Assembly (NCBI RefSeq): GCF_003008515.1
Contig: NZ_CP027668.1
Location: forward strand, 860,001 to 924,000
DNA from: Phreatobacter cathodiphilus
Lineage (GTDB): Bacteria > Pseudomonadota > Alphaproteobacteria > Rhizobiales > Phreatobacteraceae
DNA length: 64,000 nucleotides
Direction: 5' to 3'
Shown: positions 51,513-60,390 of the stretch, one piece after another
How positions within the stretch are numbered: position 1 is the first letter of the stretch
Layout: every line of letters begins with the position of its first letter
Position numbers and translations under genes: made by a program
Notes under the pieces: generated by a model
Database searches by the model: none
Seen by the model: only the letters and a program-made list of their open reading frames with translations
What the model was told of the DNA's origin: nothing

Positions 51513-52377
51513 GGTGGTCTCCGGATGTTGGCCGCAGGGCCCGGCGGCCGCGGGTGGTGAGATAGATGCGGGCGGCGTTGCCGCCGAAGATCGCGGTCCG
51601 CTGCGCCTCGTCGAGCGCGGCGGTGAGCACGGTGGCAGCCTCCCACCAGGCGTCATAGCCGCCGGCGACGTTCACCACCGGCCAGTCGCTTCCCCAGATC
51701 AGCCTGTCAGGGCCGAAGCAGTCGAGGAGGTGGGCGGCATAGGGTGCGAGATCCGCGGCGGACCAGGACGGGGAGGCCTCGGTGACGAAGCCCGAGAGCT
51801 TGCAGGTGACATGGCCGCGGGCGGCGAGGGCGGCCATGTCGGCGCGCCAGGGGTCGAGGCACCCGGTGCGGATGAAGGGCTTGGCGCCGTGATCGACGAC
51901 GATGGACAGGCCGGGATGTCGATCCGCCACCACGAGCAGGCGCGACAGGTGCCGCGGCAGGACGAGGGCGTCGAAGACGAGGCCGAGCCGGGCCATGGTC
52001 TCGAGCGCCGGAGCGAGCCGGGGGTCGAGGAGGAAGTCGTCGTCGGCGAGGTCCTGCACCATGGGGCGCAGGCCGACGAGCAGGGGATCCTCGGCCATCA
52101 GGCCGATGGCCCCGGCTGCGTCCGGCGCGAGAAGGTCGGCCCAGCCGACGACGCCCGCGACGGTCTCGCTGTCCTGCGCCAGGGCGAGGAGGAAAGCGGT
52201 TTCGGCGATGGTCGGCGCCGCCTGGACGAGAATGGTCGCGGCGATGCCGTGCCGGGCGAGCAGGGGGGCGAGGTCGGAGGGCAGGTGATCGCGCCGCAGC
52301 ACCTCCGGGGCGGCATCCAGCCAGCCGTAGTCGCCGCGGTCCATCCGCCAGAAGTGCTGGTGCGCGTCGATCCGCAT
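51496..52377 (-). CDS. Amidohydrolase, L-fuconolactonase-like
   Basis: 293 aa of the TIM-barrel amidohydrolase group that contains L-fuconate lactonase and 2-pyrone-4,6-dicarboxylate hydrolase. IDAHQHFWRM at the N-terminus provides the HxH metal site. IVVDHGAKPF, HVTCKLSGF and RLIWGSDWPVVN carry the other ligands and catalytic Asp. In oxidative L-fucose degradation this enzyme opens the lactone made by the dehydrogenase. Start ATG 52377, two bases after the aldo-keto reductase stop. Confidence 0.9.
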   Translation of the reverse strand: MRIDAHQHFWRMDRGDYGWLDAAPEVLRRDHLPSDLAPLLARHGIAATILVQAAPTIAETAFLLALAQDSETVAGVVGWADLLAPDAAGAIGLMAEDPLLVGLRPMVQDLADDDFLLDPRLAPALETMARLGLVFDALVLPRHLSRLLVVADRHPGLSIVVDHGAKPFIRTGCLDPWRADMAALAARGHVTCKLSGFVTEASPSWSAADLAPYAAHLLDCFGPDRLIWGSDWPVVNVAGGYDAWWEAATVLTAALDEAQRTAIFGGNAARIYLTTRGRRALRPTSGDHRAEGP

Positions 52378-52379
52378 CG

Positions 52380-53414
52380 TCACGCCGGTGTGGGTGCGTG
52401 AGGAGGGATGAGTCCCGCCGCGCGGAGGTCGCTCCACAGGGCGGACGGAGGCGGCATGGCGAGGGCGGCGATGTTGGCGGCGATCTCGTCCGGGCGGACC
52501 GCGCCGATCACCAGGGCCGCCACCGCCGGATGCGCAGCCGCGAAGGCGAGGGCGGCGCGGCGCAGCTCCACGCCGTGGGCGGCGCAGACCTCCGCGAGCG
52601 CCTTCACCCGTCCGGCGATCTCGGGCGTCGCCGAGCGGTAGTTGTACGGGGCGCCGACGCCGCCGGCGAGGATGCCAGAATTGAAGACACCCGCGAGCAT
52701 GACGCCGATCCCCTTCTCGGACGCCAGCGGCAGGAAGGAGTCGAGCGCTCCCTGCTCGAGCAGCGTGTAGCGCCCGGCGAGCATCATCACGTCGAAGTCG
52801 CCCGCGCGCGCGAAGCGCTCGCACATCTCCGCCTCGTTCACCCCCACCCCGATGGCCTTGACGGCGCCGGAGGCGCGCAAGCGGTCGAGGGCGCGGTAAG
52901 CGCCGTCCATGGCCTCGGCGAAGCGGCGCTCGACCTCCGCCCCATGGGTCCAGGCGTCCACGTCGTGGATGAGGAGGATGTCGATGTGGTCGGTGCCCAG
53001 CCGCAGCAGCGACTGCTCGAAGGACCGCATGGCGCCGTCGTAGGAGTAGTCGATCACGGCCCCGTGCGGCAGGCCGCCGGCATAGCCCGACCTGTCGCCG
53101 GGGCTCGCCGACGGGTCCATCCAGCGGCCGACCTTGGTCGACAGCACCACGCGGTCGCGCGGAACCTGTCTCAGGGCGGCGCCGATCCGGTGCTCGGACA
53201 GGCCGTGTCCGTAGAGCGGCGAGGTGTCGATGAGGTCGATGCCGGCGGCGAGGGCGCCGGTCACCGTCTCCTGTGCTTGGCGCTCGTCCAGCGCCGCGTA
53301 GAGGTCGCCGAGGGGCGCGCCGCCGAAGCCGATCTGCCCGACCTCCAGTCCGGAAGCCAGCCGCCGGCGGGGCAGAGCCGCGCGAATGGGCGCGAGGGCA
53401 GGGAGCACGGTCAT
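52380..53414 (-). CDS. Aldo/keto reductase, L-fucose (D-threo-aldose) dehydrogenase-like
   Basis: 344 aa. The AKR tetrad is readable: Asp in LIDTSPLYGHG, Tyr in the same motif, Lys in VVLSTKVGRW, His in DILLIHDVD. The D-threo-aldose dehydrogenase subgroup shows GLEVGQIGFGGAPLGDLY at the start. It probably oxidises L-fucose, L-galactose or D-arabinose to the lactone with NAD(P). It overlaps the amidase stop by four bases. Confidence 0.9.
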   Translation of the reverse strand: MTVLPALAPIRAALPRRRLASGLEVGQIGFGGAPLGDLYAALDERQAQETVTGALAAGIDLIDTSPLYGHGLSEHRIGAALRQVPRDRVVLSTKVGRWMDPSASPGDRSGYAGGLPHGAVIDYSYDGAMRSFEQSLLRLGTDHIDILLIHDVDAWTHGAEVERRFAEAMDGAYRALDRLRASGAVKAIGVGVNEAEMCERFARAGDFDVMMLAGRYTLLEQGALDSFLPLASEKGIGVMLAGVFNSGILAGGVGAPYNYRSATPEIAGRVKALAEVCAAHGVELRRAALAFAAAHPAVAALVIGAVRPDEIAANIAALAMPPPSALWSDLRAAGLIPPHAPTPA

Positions 53415-54814
53415 CGTGGATCGACGGGTCCCGTGGGGAGAGCGAGCTCGCGCTCGATCCAGGCCGCGAGCCGAAACAGGTCGGCCTCGCGCCCGCCGTG
53501 GGTCAGGATCTGCACGCCGATGGGAAGCCCCTCCGGCGAGAAGCCGATGGGAACGGAGATGGCCGGCAGGCCGCTGAGGGACCAGATCGCCGTGATGGCG
53601 ATCCAGCCGAGGTAATCCGGCATCGTCTCGCCCGCGACCGTTTCCGGCGCGAGGATATCGGCCGCGAAGGGCATGGTCTGGGTCGCCGGGCAGACGAGGA
53701 ATTCGTGGGTGTCGAGGAAGTCGACGGCGCGGCGGTAGAAGTCGGTGCGGACGCGGTTCGCCGCGGCGATGGCGCGGCCGGGCTGGTCGCGGCCCCGCAG
53801 GATGTCGCCCATGACGGCAGGGGGAAACAGGTCCCGGTGCCGGTCGAGGAGCGGCTCCCAGGTGGCGAAGAAACTCTCGCCGCGCAGCACGCGGAACGCG
53901 TCCATGGCACCGGTCGTGGCGGGATAACCGCGATGCACCGCGACGCCGGCCCGTTCGAGAGTGTCGGCGAAGATCTCGACGGCCGCCCTGACCGGCGTCT
54001 CCACGGGGAGGCCGAGGTCGGGCGAGATCGCGATGCGCGCCGGCCTGCGTGGGTCTCGTGCGGCGGCGAAAGCCGGCGGGCCGGAGGCGGGCCGGGAGAG
54101 AAAGTCGCCGGGGTCGTAGCCGACCATAGCGTCGAAGAGCAGAGCGAGATCGTCCACCGAGCGCGCCATCGGCCCCTCGACGAAGATGGTGTCGAAGGGG
54201 TCCGTCAGGCGCTTGCGGGGCACGCGGCCGGGCGTCGGACGCAGGCCCAGCACATTGCAGAAGGCGGCGGGGATGCGCAGGCTGCCGCCATAGTCGTTGC
54301 CGTGCGCCAGCCAGGCCTCGCCGGTCGCCAGCGCCACCGCCGAGCCGCCGGACGAGCCGCCGCAGGTGAGGCGGGTGTCGTAGGGGTTCAGCGTGGTGCC
54401 GTGCACCGCGTTGGTCGTCTGCGCGCCGCCGAGCTCGGAAAGGTTGGCCTTGCCGAGGACGACGGCGCCGTTCGTCTCCATCTGCGCCACGGTGCGGTCG
54501 GAGGTCGCGGAGACGCGGTCGCGGAAGATCGGCGTGCCGCCGGTGTTCCGGGTGCCGGCGACGTCGTTGTTGTCCTTCACCACGATGGGAATGCCGGAAA
54601 GGATCGTGTCGTGCCCGGCGCGCCGCGCGACGTCCGCCGCGCGCGCCTGGTCCATGGCGCGGTCGAGGCAGAGCGTCGGGACGGCGTTGACCTTCGGCTC
54701 CACCACGGCGATCCGGTCGGCGGCGGCCTCCACGAGTTCGACGGAGGTGATCTCTCCCGCCCGCAGGAGCGTGCGGACGGCGGTGGCGGACAGGGCGATC
54801 AGGTCATGCGACAT
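53411..54814 (-). CDS. Amidase, amidase-signature family
   Basis: 467 aa. Triad residues K80 (PIVVKDNND), cis-Ser in CGGSSGGSA (154/155) and S178 in GNDYGGSLRIPA. It is not close to the amidase at 40244 beyond the family core. Its place inside a deoxy-sugar oxidation operon is unusual, suggesting that the imported substrate is an N-linked sugar derivative or a sugar acid amide (inference). Overlaps lacI by 11 bp. Confidence 0.94.
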   Translation of the reverse strand: MSHDLIALSATAVRTLLRAGEITSVELVEAAADRIAVVEPKVNAVPTLCLDRAMDQARAADVARRAGHDTILSGIPIVVKDNNDVAGTRNTGGTPIFRDRVSATSDRTVAQMETNGAVVLGKANLSELGGAQTTNAVHGTTLNPYDTRLTCGGSSGGSAVALATGEAWLAHGNDYGGSLRIPAAFCNVLGLRPTPGRVPRKRLTDPFDTIFVEGPMARSVDDLALLFDAMVGYDPGDFLSRPASGPPAFAAARDPRRPARIAISPDLGLPVETPVRAAVEIFADTLERAGVAVHRGYPATTGAMDAFRVLRGESFFATWEPLLDRHRDLFPPAVMGDILRGRDQPGRAIAAANRVRTDFYRRAVDFLDTHEFLVCPATQTMPFAADILAPETVAGETMPDYLGWIAITAIWSLSGLPAISVPIGFSPEGLPIGVQILTHGGREADLFRLAAWIERELALPTGPVDPR

Positions 54815-55841
54815 GGGGGGTCCCGGAGGGGGTGACGGCGGGCGCGCCGCAGGATCGGCGGACGATGAGCTTCGGCGCCATCACGACGACCTCGCCCGGG
54901 CCGAGGCGGCTTCCCGCGATCCGCTCGGCGACGAGCGCCAGCGCCCGCTCGCCGATCTCGCGCACCGGCTGGGCGACGGCGGTGAGGCGCGGCGACACCG
55001 AATCGGCCCAGGGCAGGTCGTCGATGCCGATGATCGAGACGTCCTCGGGGCAGCGCAGGCCGAGATCGGCGAGGGCCCGGATGGCGCCGACGGTCATCAG
55101 GTTGTTGGTGGCGAAGATCGCGGTGGGGGGATCGTCGGTCGCCAGCAGATCGGCCACGGCCCGGCAGGCGGGCGCCTCCTGAAAGCCGGCGTCGCGCACG
55201 AGGGCGGGGTCAAGGGGAATCCCGGCGGTCAGCAGCGCCTCGCGATAGCCGCGCAGACGGTCCGCGGCGGTGCGCACGACCTCCGGACCGTTGACGAGCG
55301 CGATGCGGCGATGGCCGGCGGCGATCAGGTGGCGTGTCGCCTCGAAGGCGGCCCGGTGGTTGTCCAGGACCACGGCGTCATAGCCCAGCCCGTCCATGGC
55401 GCGGTCGACGAGCACGACCGGCACCTCGAGCTGCGCGAGAAGGGCGGCGCGGTTCATCGACACCGCGCCGGTGGGGGCCAGGATGAGCCCGTCGATGCGC
55501 TGGCTGCGCAGCATCTTCAGGTGGGCCTCTTCGCGCTCGACCCGTTCCGAGGAGTTGCAGAGGAGCACGAGATAGCCGCTGGCGGCGGCGGCGTCCTCGA
55601 CCGCCGCGAAGAGGTCGGAGAAGAACGGGTTGGTGATGTCGCCGACCACCAGGCCGAGCAGCCCGCTGGATCGCTTGCGCAGAGAGCGGGCCGCGGGATG
55701 GGGCGCATAGCCGAGTTTGTCCACGGCCGCGAGGACGCGGGCGCGCAGCTCCCCGCTGACGCGGTCGGCGCTGTTCAGCGCGTTCGACACGGTCGCGACG
55801 GACACGTTCGCCAGCCGCGCGACGTCCCGGATCGTGGCCAT
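54804..55841 (-). CDS. LacI family transcriptional regulator
   Basis: 345 aa. N-terminal LacI helix-turn-helix and hinge (ATIRDVARLANVSVATVSNALN, then GYAPHPAARSLRKR at 45-58), followed by the type I periplasmic-binding-like effector domain (GLVVGDITNPFFSDL, RIALVNGPE, DLPWADSVSPRLTAVAQP). First gene of a five-gene minus-strand operon and divergent from permeases at 56038. Two identical operators in the gap indicate that it controls both directions and itself. Likely inducer: a sugar-type substrate. Confidence 0.95.
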   Translation of the reverse strand: MATIRDVARLANVSVATVSNALNSADRVSGELRARVLAAVDKLGYAPHPAARSLRKRSSGLLGLVVGDITNPFFSDLFAAVEDAAAASGYLVLLCNSSERVEREEAHLKMLRSQRIDGLILAPTGAVSMNRAALLAQLEVPVVLVDRAMDGLGYDAVVLDNHRAAFEATRHLIAAGHRRIALVNGPEVVRTAADRLRGYREALLTAGIPLDPALVRDAGFQEAPACRAVADLLATDDPPTAIFATNNLMTVGAIRALADLGLRCPEDVSIIGIDDLPWADSVSPRLTAVAQPVREIGERALALVAERIAGSRLGPGEVVVMAPKLIVRRSCGAPAVTPSGTPHVA

Positions 55842-55853
55842 CCATTCTCCCTG

Positions 55854-55866
55854 TGAAACGTTTTAC
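55854..55866. promoter_or_regulatory. LacI-type operator O1
   Basis: TGAAACGTTTTAC, with the palindromic core AAACGTTT, starts 13 bp upstream of the lacI start codon. An identical 13-mer occurs at 55962. LacI-family proteins of this kind recognise such CG-centred dyads. Confidence 0.75.
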
Positions 55867-55961
55867 TCTTGCGGCCCATTCTTTCAATGTCGCGACGGCA
55901 TTGCAACAGATGGGCGAAAATTTTGCGCTTGAAGCAGCCGTGAGCCTGTGTAAGCCTATTT

Positions 55962-55974
55962 TGAAACGTTTTAC
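55962..55974. promoter_or_regulatory. LacI-type operator O2
   Basis: TGAAACGTTTTAC, the second identical copy, 64 bp upstream of the permease operon start and 108 bp from O1. The spacing allows looping between the two divergent promoters. Confidence 0.75.
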
Positions 55975-56037
55975 AAAAACCCGTCGAGGAAACCCCGCCG
56001 TGCTGCGCTTCCGTGCCTCCTCCGCGAGGCCGCACCC

Positions 56038-56979
56038 ATGATGCCCTACATTCTCCGGCGGGTGGCCGCGACGATCCCCGTGCTCGTCTTCGTGGCCCTC
56101 TTTGTCTTCTTCCTGCTGCGGCTGACGCCGGGGGATCCCGCTGTGCTGATCGCCGGCGACCAGGCGACGGAGGCGCAGATCGAGACGATCCGCCGGCAGC
56201 TCGGGCTCGACAGGCCGATCCTCGAACAACTCGTCGCCTGGACGGGACGCATCCTCTCCGGCGACCTCGGCCGGTCCGTCTTCTCCGACATGGAGGTGAC
56301 GCGGTTGGTCGCCATGCGGATCGAGCCCACCGCCCTTCTGGCCCTGGTCGCCATCGTCATGGCGCTGGTCATCGCGCTGCCGCTGGGGACGCTCGCCGCC
56401 GTGACGGCGGGCAGCCGCATCGACCGCGCGGTCATGGCCTTCGCCATGCTCGGGTTTTCGTCGCCCGTCTTCGTCGTCGCCTTCCTGCTCGTCTATGTCT
56501 TCGCGCTGACGCTCGGCTGGTTCCCGACGCAAGGTTATGTCCCGCTCGCCGACGGTGTCTGGGCCTGTCTCAACAGCCTCATTCTGCCGGGCATGGCGCT
56601 GGCCATGCTCTATGCGGCGCTTCTGGCGCGCATCACCCGGACGAGCCTCCTCGAGGTGCTGTCGGAGGACTATGTCCGCACCGCCCGCGCCAAGGGGTTG
56701 ATGCCGCTGCGCGTGCTGGTCCGCCACGCCCTGCAGAACGCCGCCATTCCCATCGTCACCGTCGTCGGCGTCGGTATCGCGGCGCTGCTCGGCGGGGTGG
56801 TGGTGACCGAGACGGTGTTCAACATCCCCGGCCTCGGCCGCCTGACGACGGACGCCATCCTGCGCCGCGACTATCCCGTGGTGCAGGGGCTCATCCTGAT
56901 CTTTTCGGGCGTCTACGTGCTCATCAACCTGCTGGTCGACCTCAGCTATGTGCTGTTCGACCCGCGCGTGCGCTATTGA
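56038..56979 (+). CDS. ABC transporter permease, OppB/DppB type
   Basis: 313 aa. LTPGDPAVLIAGDQAT, ILSGDLGRSVFSDMEV, the coupling loop RTARAKGL, ETVFNIPGLGRLTTDAILRRDYPVVQG and VLFDPRVRY are OppB features. Two ATGs lie in tandem (56038, 56041). First gene of the plus-strand arm of the LacI regulon. Confidence 0.94.
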   Translation: MMPYILRRVAATIPVLVFVALFVFFLLRLTPGDPAVLIAGDQATEAQIETIRRQLGLDRPILEQLVAWTGRILSGDLGRSVFSDMEVTRLVAMRIEPTALLALVAIVMALVIALPLGTLAAVTAGSRIDRAVMAFAMLGFSSPVFVVAFLLVYVFALTLGWFPTQGYVPLADGVWACLNSLILPGMALAMLYAALLARITRTSLLEVLSEDYVRTARAKGLMPLRVLVRHALQNAAIPIVTVVGVGIAALLGGVVVTETVFNIPGLGRLTTDAILRRDYPVVQGLILIFSGVYVLINLLVDLSYVLFDPRVRY

Positions 56980-56986
56980 GGGCGAG

Positions 56987-57883
56987 ATGGCGATGACCGA
57001 CGCCTCTCCGCGGAGCGCCACGCCCCTCCAGTCCCTCGCCGAGACGGTGGGTCGGCTCGGCGCCTTCCTGCGCGCCAATCCCGTAGTCGCCACCGGCCTC
57101 ATCGTGCTCCTCGTCTTCGCACTGGTGGCGCTGCTCGCGCCGCTGATCTTCGTCGATCCGGCACGGGTCAACCCGCTGCAGCGGCTGCGCCCGCCGAGCC
57201 TCGCCCATCCCTTCGGTACCGATCAGATCGGCCGCTCGACCCTGTCGCGGACGTTCAACGGCACCGCCATCTCGCTGACGGTCGGTGCGCTGGTCACCGC
57301 CGTCGTCGTCGTCTTCGGCCTCCTCATCGGCCTCGTCTCCGGCTTCGTGCGCTGGCTCGACGGGATCGCCATGCGGGTGATGGACGGCATGATGGCCATC
57401 CCGGGCATCCTGCTCGCCATCGCGCTGATGTCGCTGTTCGGCTCGGGCGTGCGCAACGTCATCATCGCCATCGCGATCGCCGAGATCCCGCGCATGGCGC
57501 GGATCGTCCGCTCCTCCGTGCTGGTGATCCGCGAGCAGCCCTATGTGGAGGCGGCGCGCGCCGCAGGCACCCGCACGCCGCGGCTTCTCGTCCAGCACAT
57601 CCTGCCGAACGTCGCGGCGCCCGTGATCGTCCAGGCGACCTACGTCTTCGCCTCCGCGATGATCGTGGAATCGGTCCTGTCCTTCCTCGGTGCCGGCACG
57701 CCGCCGACCGTTCCGAGCTGGGGCAACATGCTGGCCGAGGGACGCGCCTTCATGCAGCGCGCGCCGTGGATGATCGCCTTCCCCGGCGTCGCGCTCGCGC
57801 TGCTGGTGCTGACCGTCAACGTGCTGGGCGACGCGCTGCGCGACGCCATCGATCCGAAACTCGCGCGGCAACTGCGCACCTGA
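56987..57883 (+). CDS. ABC transporter permease, OppC/DppC type
   Basis: 298 aa. A cytoplasmic N-terminus of about 45 residues precedes the first helix. FGTDQIGRSTLSRTFNGT, MDGMMAIPGILLAIALM, ESVLSFLGAGTPPTVPSWGNML and RDAIDPKLA follow. The usual GRD of the motif is replaced by GRS. ATG 56987 has GAGGGCGAG upstream; ATG 56993 is an alternative. Confidence 0.93.
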   Translation: MAMTDASPRSATPLQSLAETVGRLGAFLRANPVVATGLIVLLVFALVALLAPLIFVDPARVNPLQRLRPPSLAHPFGTDQIGRSTLSRTFNGTAISLTVGALVTAVVVVFGLLIGLVSGFVRWLDGIAMRVMDGMMAIPGILLAIALMSLFGSGVRNVIIAIAIAEIPRMARIVRSSVLVIREQPYVEAARAAGTRTPRLLVQHILPNVAAPVIVQATYVFASAMIVESVLSFLGAGTPPTVPSWGNMLAEGRAFMQRAPWMIAFPGVALALLVLTVNVLGDALRDAIDPKLARQLRT

Positions 57884-57957
57884 TTGCCCCGCCACGCGGG
57901 CAAGAGCGCCGGGCAACGGCGCCATACGACGAAACGACAGAGCGGGAGGAGACGGGA

Positions 57958-59514
57958 ATGACCCACTGGACACGACGACTGACGACGGCCGCCACAGCGG
58001 CCATGCTCATCATGACGGCTCTGCCGGCCATGGCGCAGACGGTGCTGAAGGTGCGCCCCTTCGGCGACCTGCGCACCATCGACCCGATCACCACGTCGGA
58101 CTACATGGTCCGCAACCACGGCTACATGGTCTACGACACGCTGTTCGCTCAGGACGGTTCCGGCGCCATCAAGCCGCAGATGGTGGAGCGCCACACGGTC
58201 TCGGACGACGGCAAGACCTGGACCTTCGTGCTGCGCGAGGGCCTGAAGTTCCACGACAACCAGCCGGTCACGGCGGAGGACGTCGTCGCCTCGCTCAAGC
58301 GCTGGGGCGAGCGCGACGGGCTCGGTCAGCAGCTCATGGGGCAGACGGCCTCGCTCACCGCCACCGACGCCAGGACGGTGACGCTCGTCCTGAAGGAGCG
58401 CTGGGGCCTCGTGCTGGAGGCCCTCGGCAAGCCGAGCTCGATGGTGCCCTTCATCATGCCGGCGCGGATCGCCGCCACGCCGGCCAACCAGAACATCACC
58501 GATCCCATCGGCTCCGGCCCCTTCATGATGATCAGGGCCGAATGGTCGCCGGGCGCGAAGATCGTCTATGCCCGCGCGCCGATGTACGTGCCCCGCGCCG
58601 AACCGGCCGACGGCCTCGCCGGGGGCAAGCGGGCTCAGGTCGACCGCGTCGAGTGGATCATCATGCCCGACGCGCAGACCGCACTGAACGCGCTGCAGGC
58701 GGGCGAGATCGACATTTTCGAGGAGTTGCCGCCCGACATGATCCCGCTGGTGAAGTCCAACGCGCGGATCGCCATCAGCAGGCTGTCGGCGCTCCAGGGC
58801 GTCATGCGCATGAACCAGCTCCAGCCACCCTTCAACAACGCGAAGCTGCGGCAGGCGATCCTGCGCCTCGTCGATCAGGAGCAGACGCTCAGGGCCTATG
58901 TCGACGACAAGGCCCTCTACACGAACTGCCCGTCGTTCTTTATGTGCGACTCGCCCTATTTCACGAATGCGGCCTGGAAGCCCGCCGACGTTGCCGCGGC
59001 GCGCGCCCTGGTGCGCGAGAGCGGCTACAACGGCGAAAAGATCGTGCTGCTCGACGCCACCGAGACGGCGCTGAGCCCGGCCACCTTGGTGGTGGCACAG
59101 GCCATGCGCGACATCGGCCTCAACGTCGACTACCAGGCGATGGACTGGGGCACGCTGTCGAGCCGCCGCACCTCGAAGAACCCGGTCGCGCAAGGGGGCT
59201 GGTCGGCCTTCCTGTCGGGTCCCGCGGCCCCCGACATGTGGGAGCCGGTCGGGCACCTGGCGCTCCGCTCGAACTGCGACCGCGCCTGGTTCGGCTGGCC
59301 TTGCGATGAGGCCATCGAGAAGCTCCGCGCCGCCTTCACCACCGCGCCGGACCTCGCCGGCCGGCAGGCCATCGCCCGGCAGATCCAGGAGCGGGCGGTT
59401 GAAACGGTGCCCTATGTGCCGGTCGGCCAGTTCTGGCTGGTGCGTGGCCACCAGGCGAGCCTCAAGGGTCTGCTGACGGCGGGGCTGCCGGTCTACTGGA
59501 ACATCAGCAAGTGA
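57958..59514 (+). CDS. ABC substrate-binding protein, SBP family 5, of the LacI regulon
   Basis: 518 aa with a Sec signal (TTAATAAMLIMTALPAMAQ). Core motifs are HTVSDDGKTWTFVLREGLKFHDNQPVTAEDVVASL, ITDPIGSGPFMMIRAEW and KLRQAILRLVDQEQTL. GGGAGGAGA precedes ATG 57958. It follows the permeases by 74 bp and is the last gene before a double hairpin. No ATPase gene exists in this operon. Receptors of this family also bind sugars and oligosaccharides, fitting the fucose-like enzymes opposite. Confidence 0.93.
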   Translation: MTHWTRRLTTAATAAMLIMTALPAMAQTVLKVRPFGDLRTIDPITTSDYMVRNHGYMVYDTLFAQDGSGAIKPQMVERHTVSDDGKTWTFVLREGLKFHDNQPVTAEDVVASLKRWGERDGLGQQLMGQTASLTATDARTVTLVLKERWGLVLEALGKPSSMVPFIMPARIAATPANQNITDPIGSGPFMMIRAEWSPGAKIVYARAPMYVPRAEPADGLAGGKRAQVDRVEWIIMPDAQTALNALQAGEIDIFEELPPDMIPLVKSNARIAISRLSALQGVMRMNQLQPPFNNAKLRQAILRLVDQEQTLRAYVDDKALYTNCPSFFMCDSPYFTNAAWKPADVAAARALVRESGYNGEKIVLLDATETALSPATLVVAQAMRDIGLNVDYQAMDWGTLSSRRTSKNPVAQGGWSAFLSGPAAPDMWEPVGHLALRSNCDRAWFGWPCDEAIEKLRAAFTTAPDLAGRQAIARQIQERAVETVPYVPVGQFWLVRGHQASLKGLLTAGLPVYWNISK

Positions 59515-59522
59515 CGACGTCG

Positions 59523-59583
59523 GGAGCCGGACCGCGTCGTGCGGCCCGGCTCCAAAGGGGCGCCGGCGTCTTGCCCTTTGGTG
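59523..59583. terminator. Two nested hairpins between receptor and soxA
   Basis: GGAGCCGG (59523-59530) pairs with CCGGCTCC (59546-59553), with CCGC/GCGG inside and a 5-base loop. It is followed by CCAAAGGG (59552-59559) pairing with CCCTTTGG (ending near 59581). The first starts 8 bases after the receptor stop. The pair separates the LacI regulon from the convergent sox operon. Confidence 0.65.
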
Positions 59584-59640
59584 ATGCCGGAGGGATCGCC
59601 TGGCCCCTGTGACAGCCCGCGTGTCCTCGCGGCCCTGCGA

Positions 59641-60390
59641 CTAGCGACGCAGGCCCGGAGATTCGACCGGCAGGCCGCGGGCACGTACGGCGAGATAGAG
59701 CTCGAGCGCCAGATATTCCGCCGATCCATAGGAAAACTGGGTCGCCCTGACGCCGAGCGAGCAGGCGCGCAGCCGGCGGTGCAGCGAGCCCATCGTGTTC
59801 CATTCGAGCCGGTAGGCGGGAAATCCGGTGCCGACCCCGCTGGAGATGACGTCGCCGCGCAGGCGACGGCCGACGTTCGCCTCGTGGCAATGGGCGCAGG
59901 ACAGGTTGAGCTGGCCCATGCGCGTCTCGAACAGCCGCCGTCCCTCGGCGACGAAGGATGCGGCCGGTCCGTCGGTGGCGACAGCCGTCGGCAGCCCGCG
60001 CGACTGCACCGCCACCGCCGCGGTGAGGGCAAGCAGGTCGTCGCTCTCATAGCCGAAGGCCGGCGCCTGCTGGTGGCGGCTGCGGCATGTCTCGATGCGG
60101 CCTTCGAGATTGAGAAGGCGCCCGTCACCGGCCACCTGCGGATAGCGGGTCGCCGCGCCGCGCATCCCGCCGATGTCGCCGTGGCAGCCCTGGCAGGACG
60201 GGCGTCCGCCCGCCGGCGCCGCCCGCCAGAGCGTCTCGCCCGAATCCACCCACAGCCAGCCCGGGTGGCGGGAGGGATCGTCCTGCAACGCCCGGAGGTC
60301 CGGCGACAGGAAGGTCGCGGGCGCGCGCACCTCGCCGGCGCCGGCCGCCGTCGCCGCGAGCATCAGGGCGAAAGCGATCGTCGCCCTCAT
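59641..60390 (-). CDS. soxA: Sulfur-oxidation diheme cytochrome c SoxA
   Basis: 249 aa with a short Sec signal (MRATIAFALMLAATAAGAG). Two heme sites, CQGCH (66-70) and CAHCH (165-169), mark a diheme SoxA. The third key cysteine, C210 in LRACSLGVRATQF, matches the position of the active heme-ligating cysteine persulfide. With SoxX it should attach a sulfane or related group to the SoxY cysteine. Overlaps soxZ by four bases. No soxB follows; the next feature is a terminator. Confidence 0.93.
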   Translation of the reverse strand: MRATIAFALMLAATAAGAGEVRAPATFLSPDLRALQDDPSRHPGWLWVDSGETLWRAAPAGGRPSCQGCHGDIGGMRGAATRYPQVAGDGRLLNLEGRIETCRSRHQQAPAFGYESDDLLALTAAVAVQSRGLPTAVATDGPAASFVAEGRRLFETRMGQLNLSCAHCHEANVGRRLRGDVISSGVGTGFPAYRLEWNTMGSLHRRLRACSLGVRATQFSYGSAEYLALELYLAVRARGLPVESPGLRR

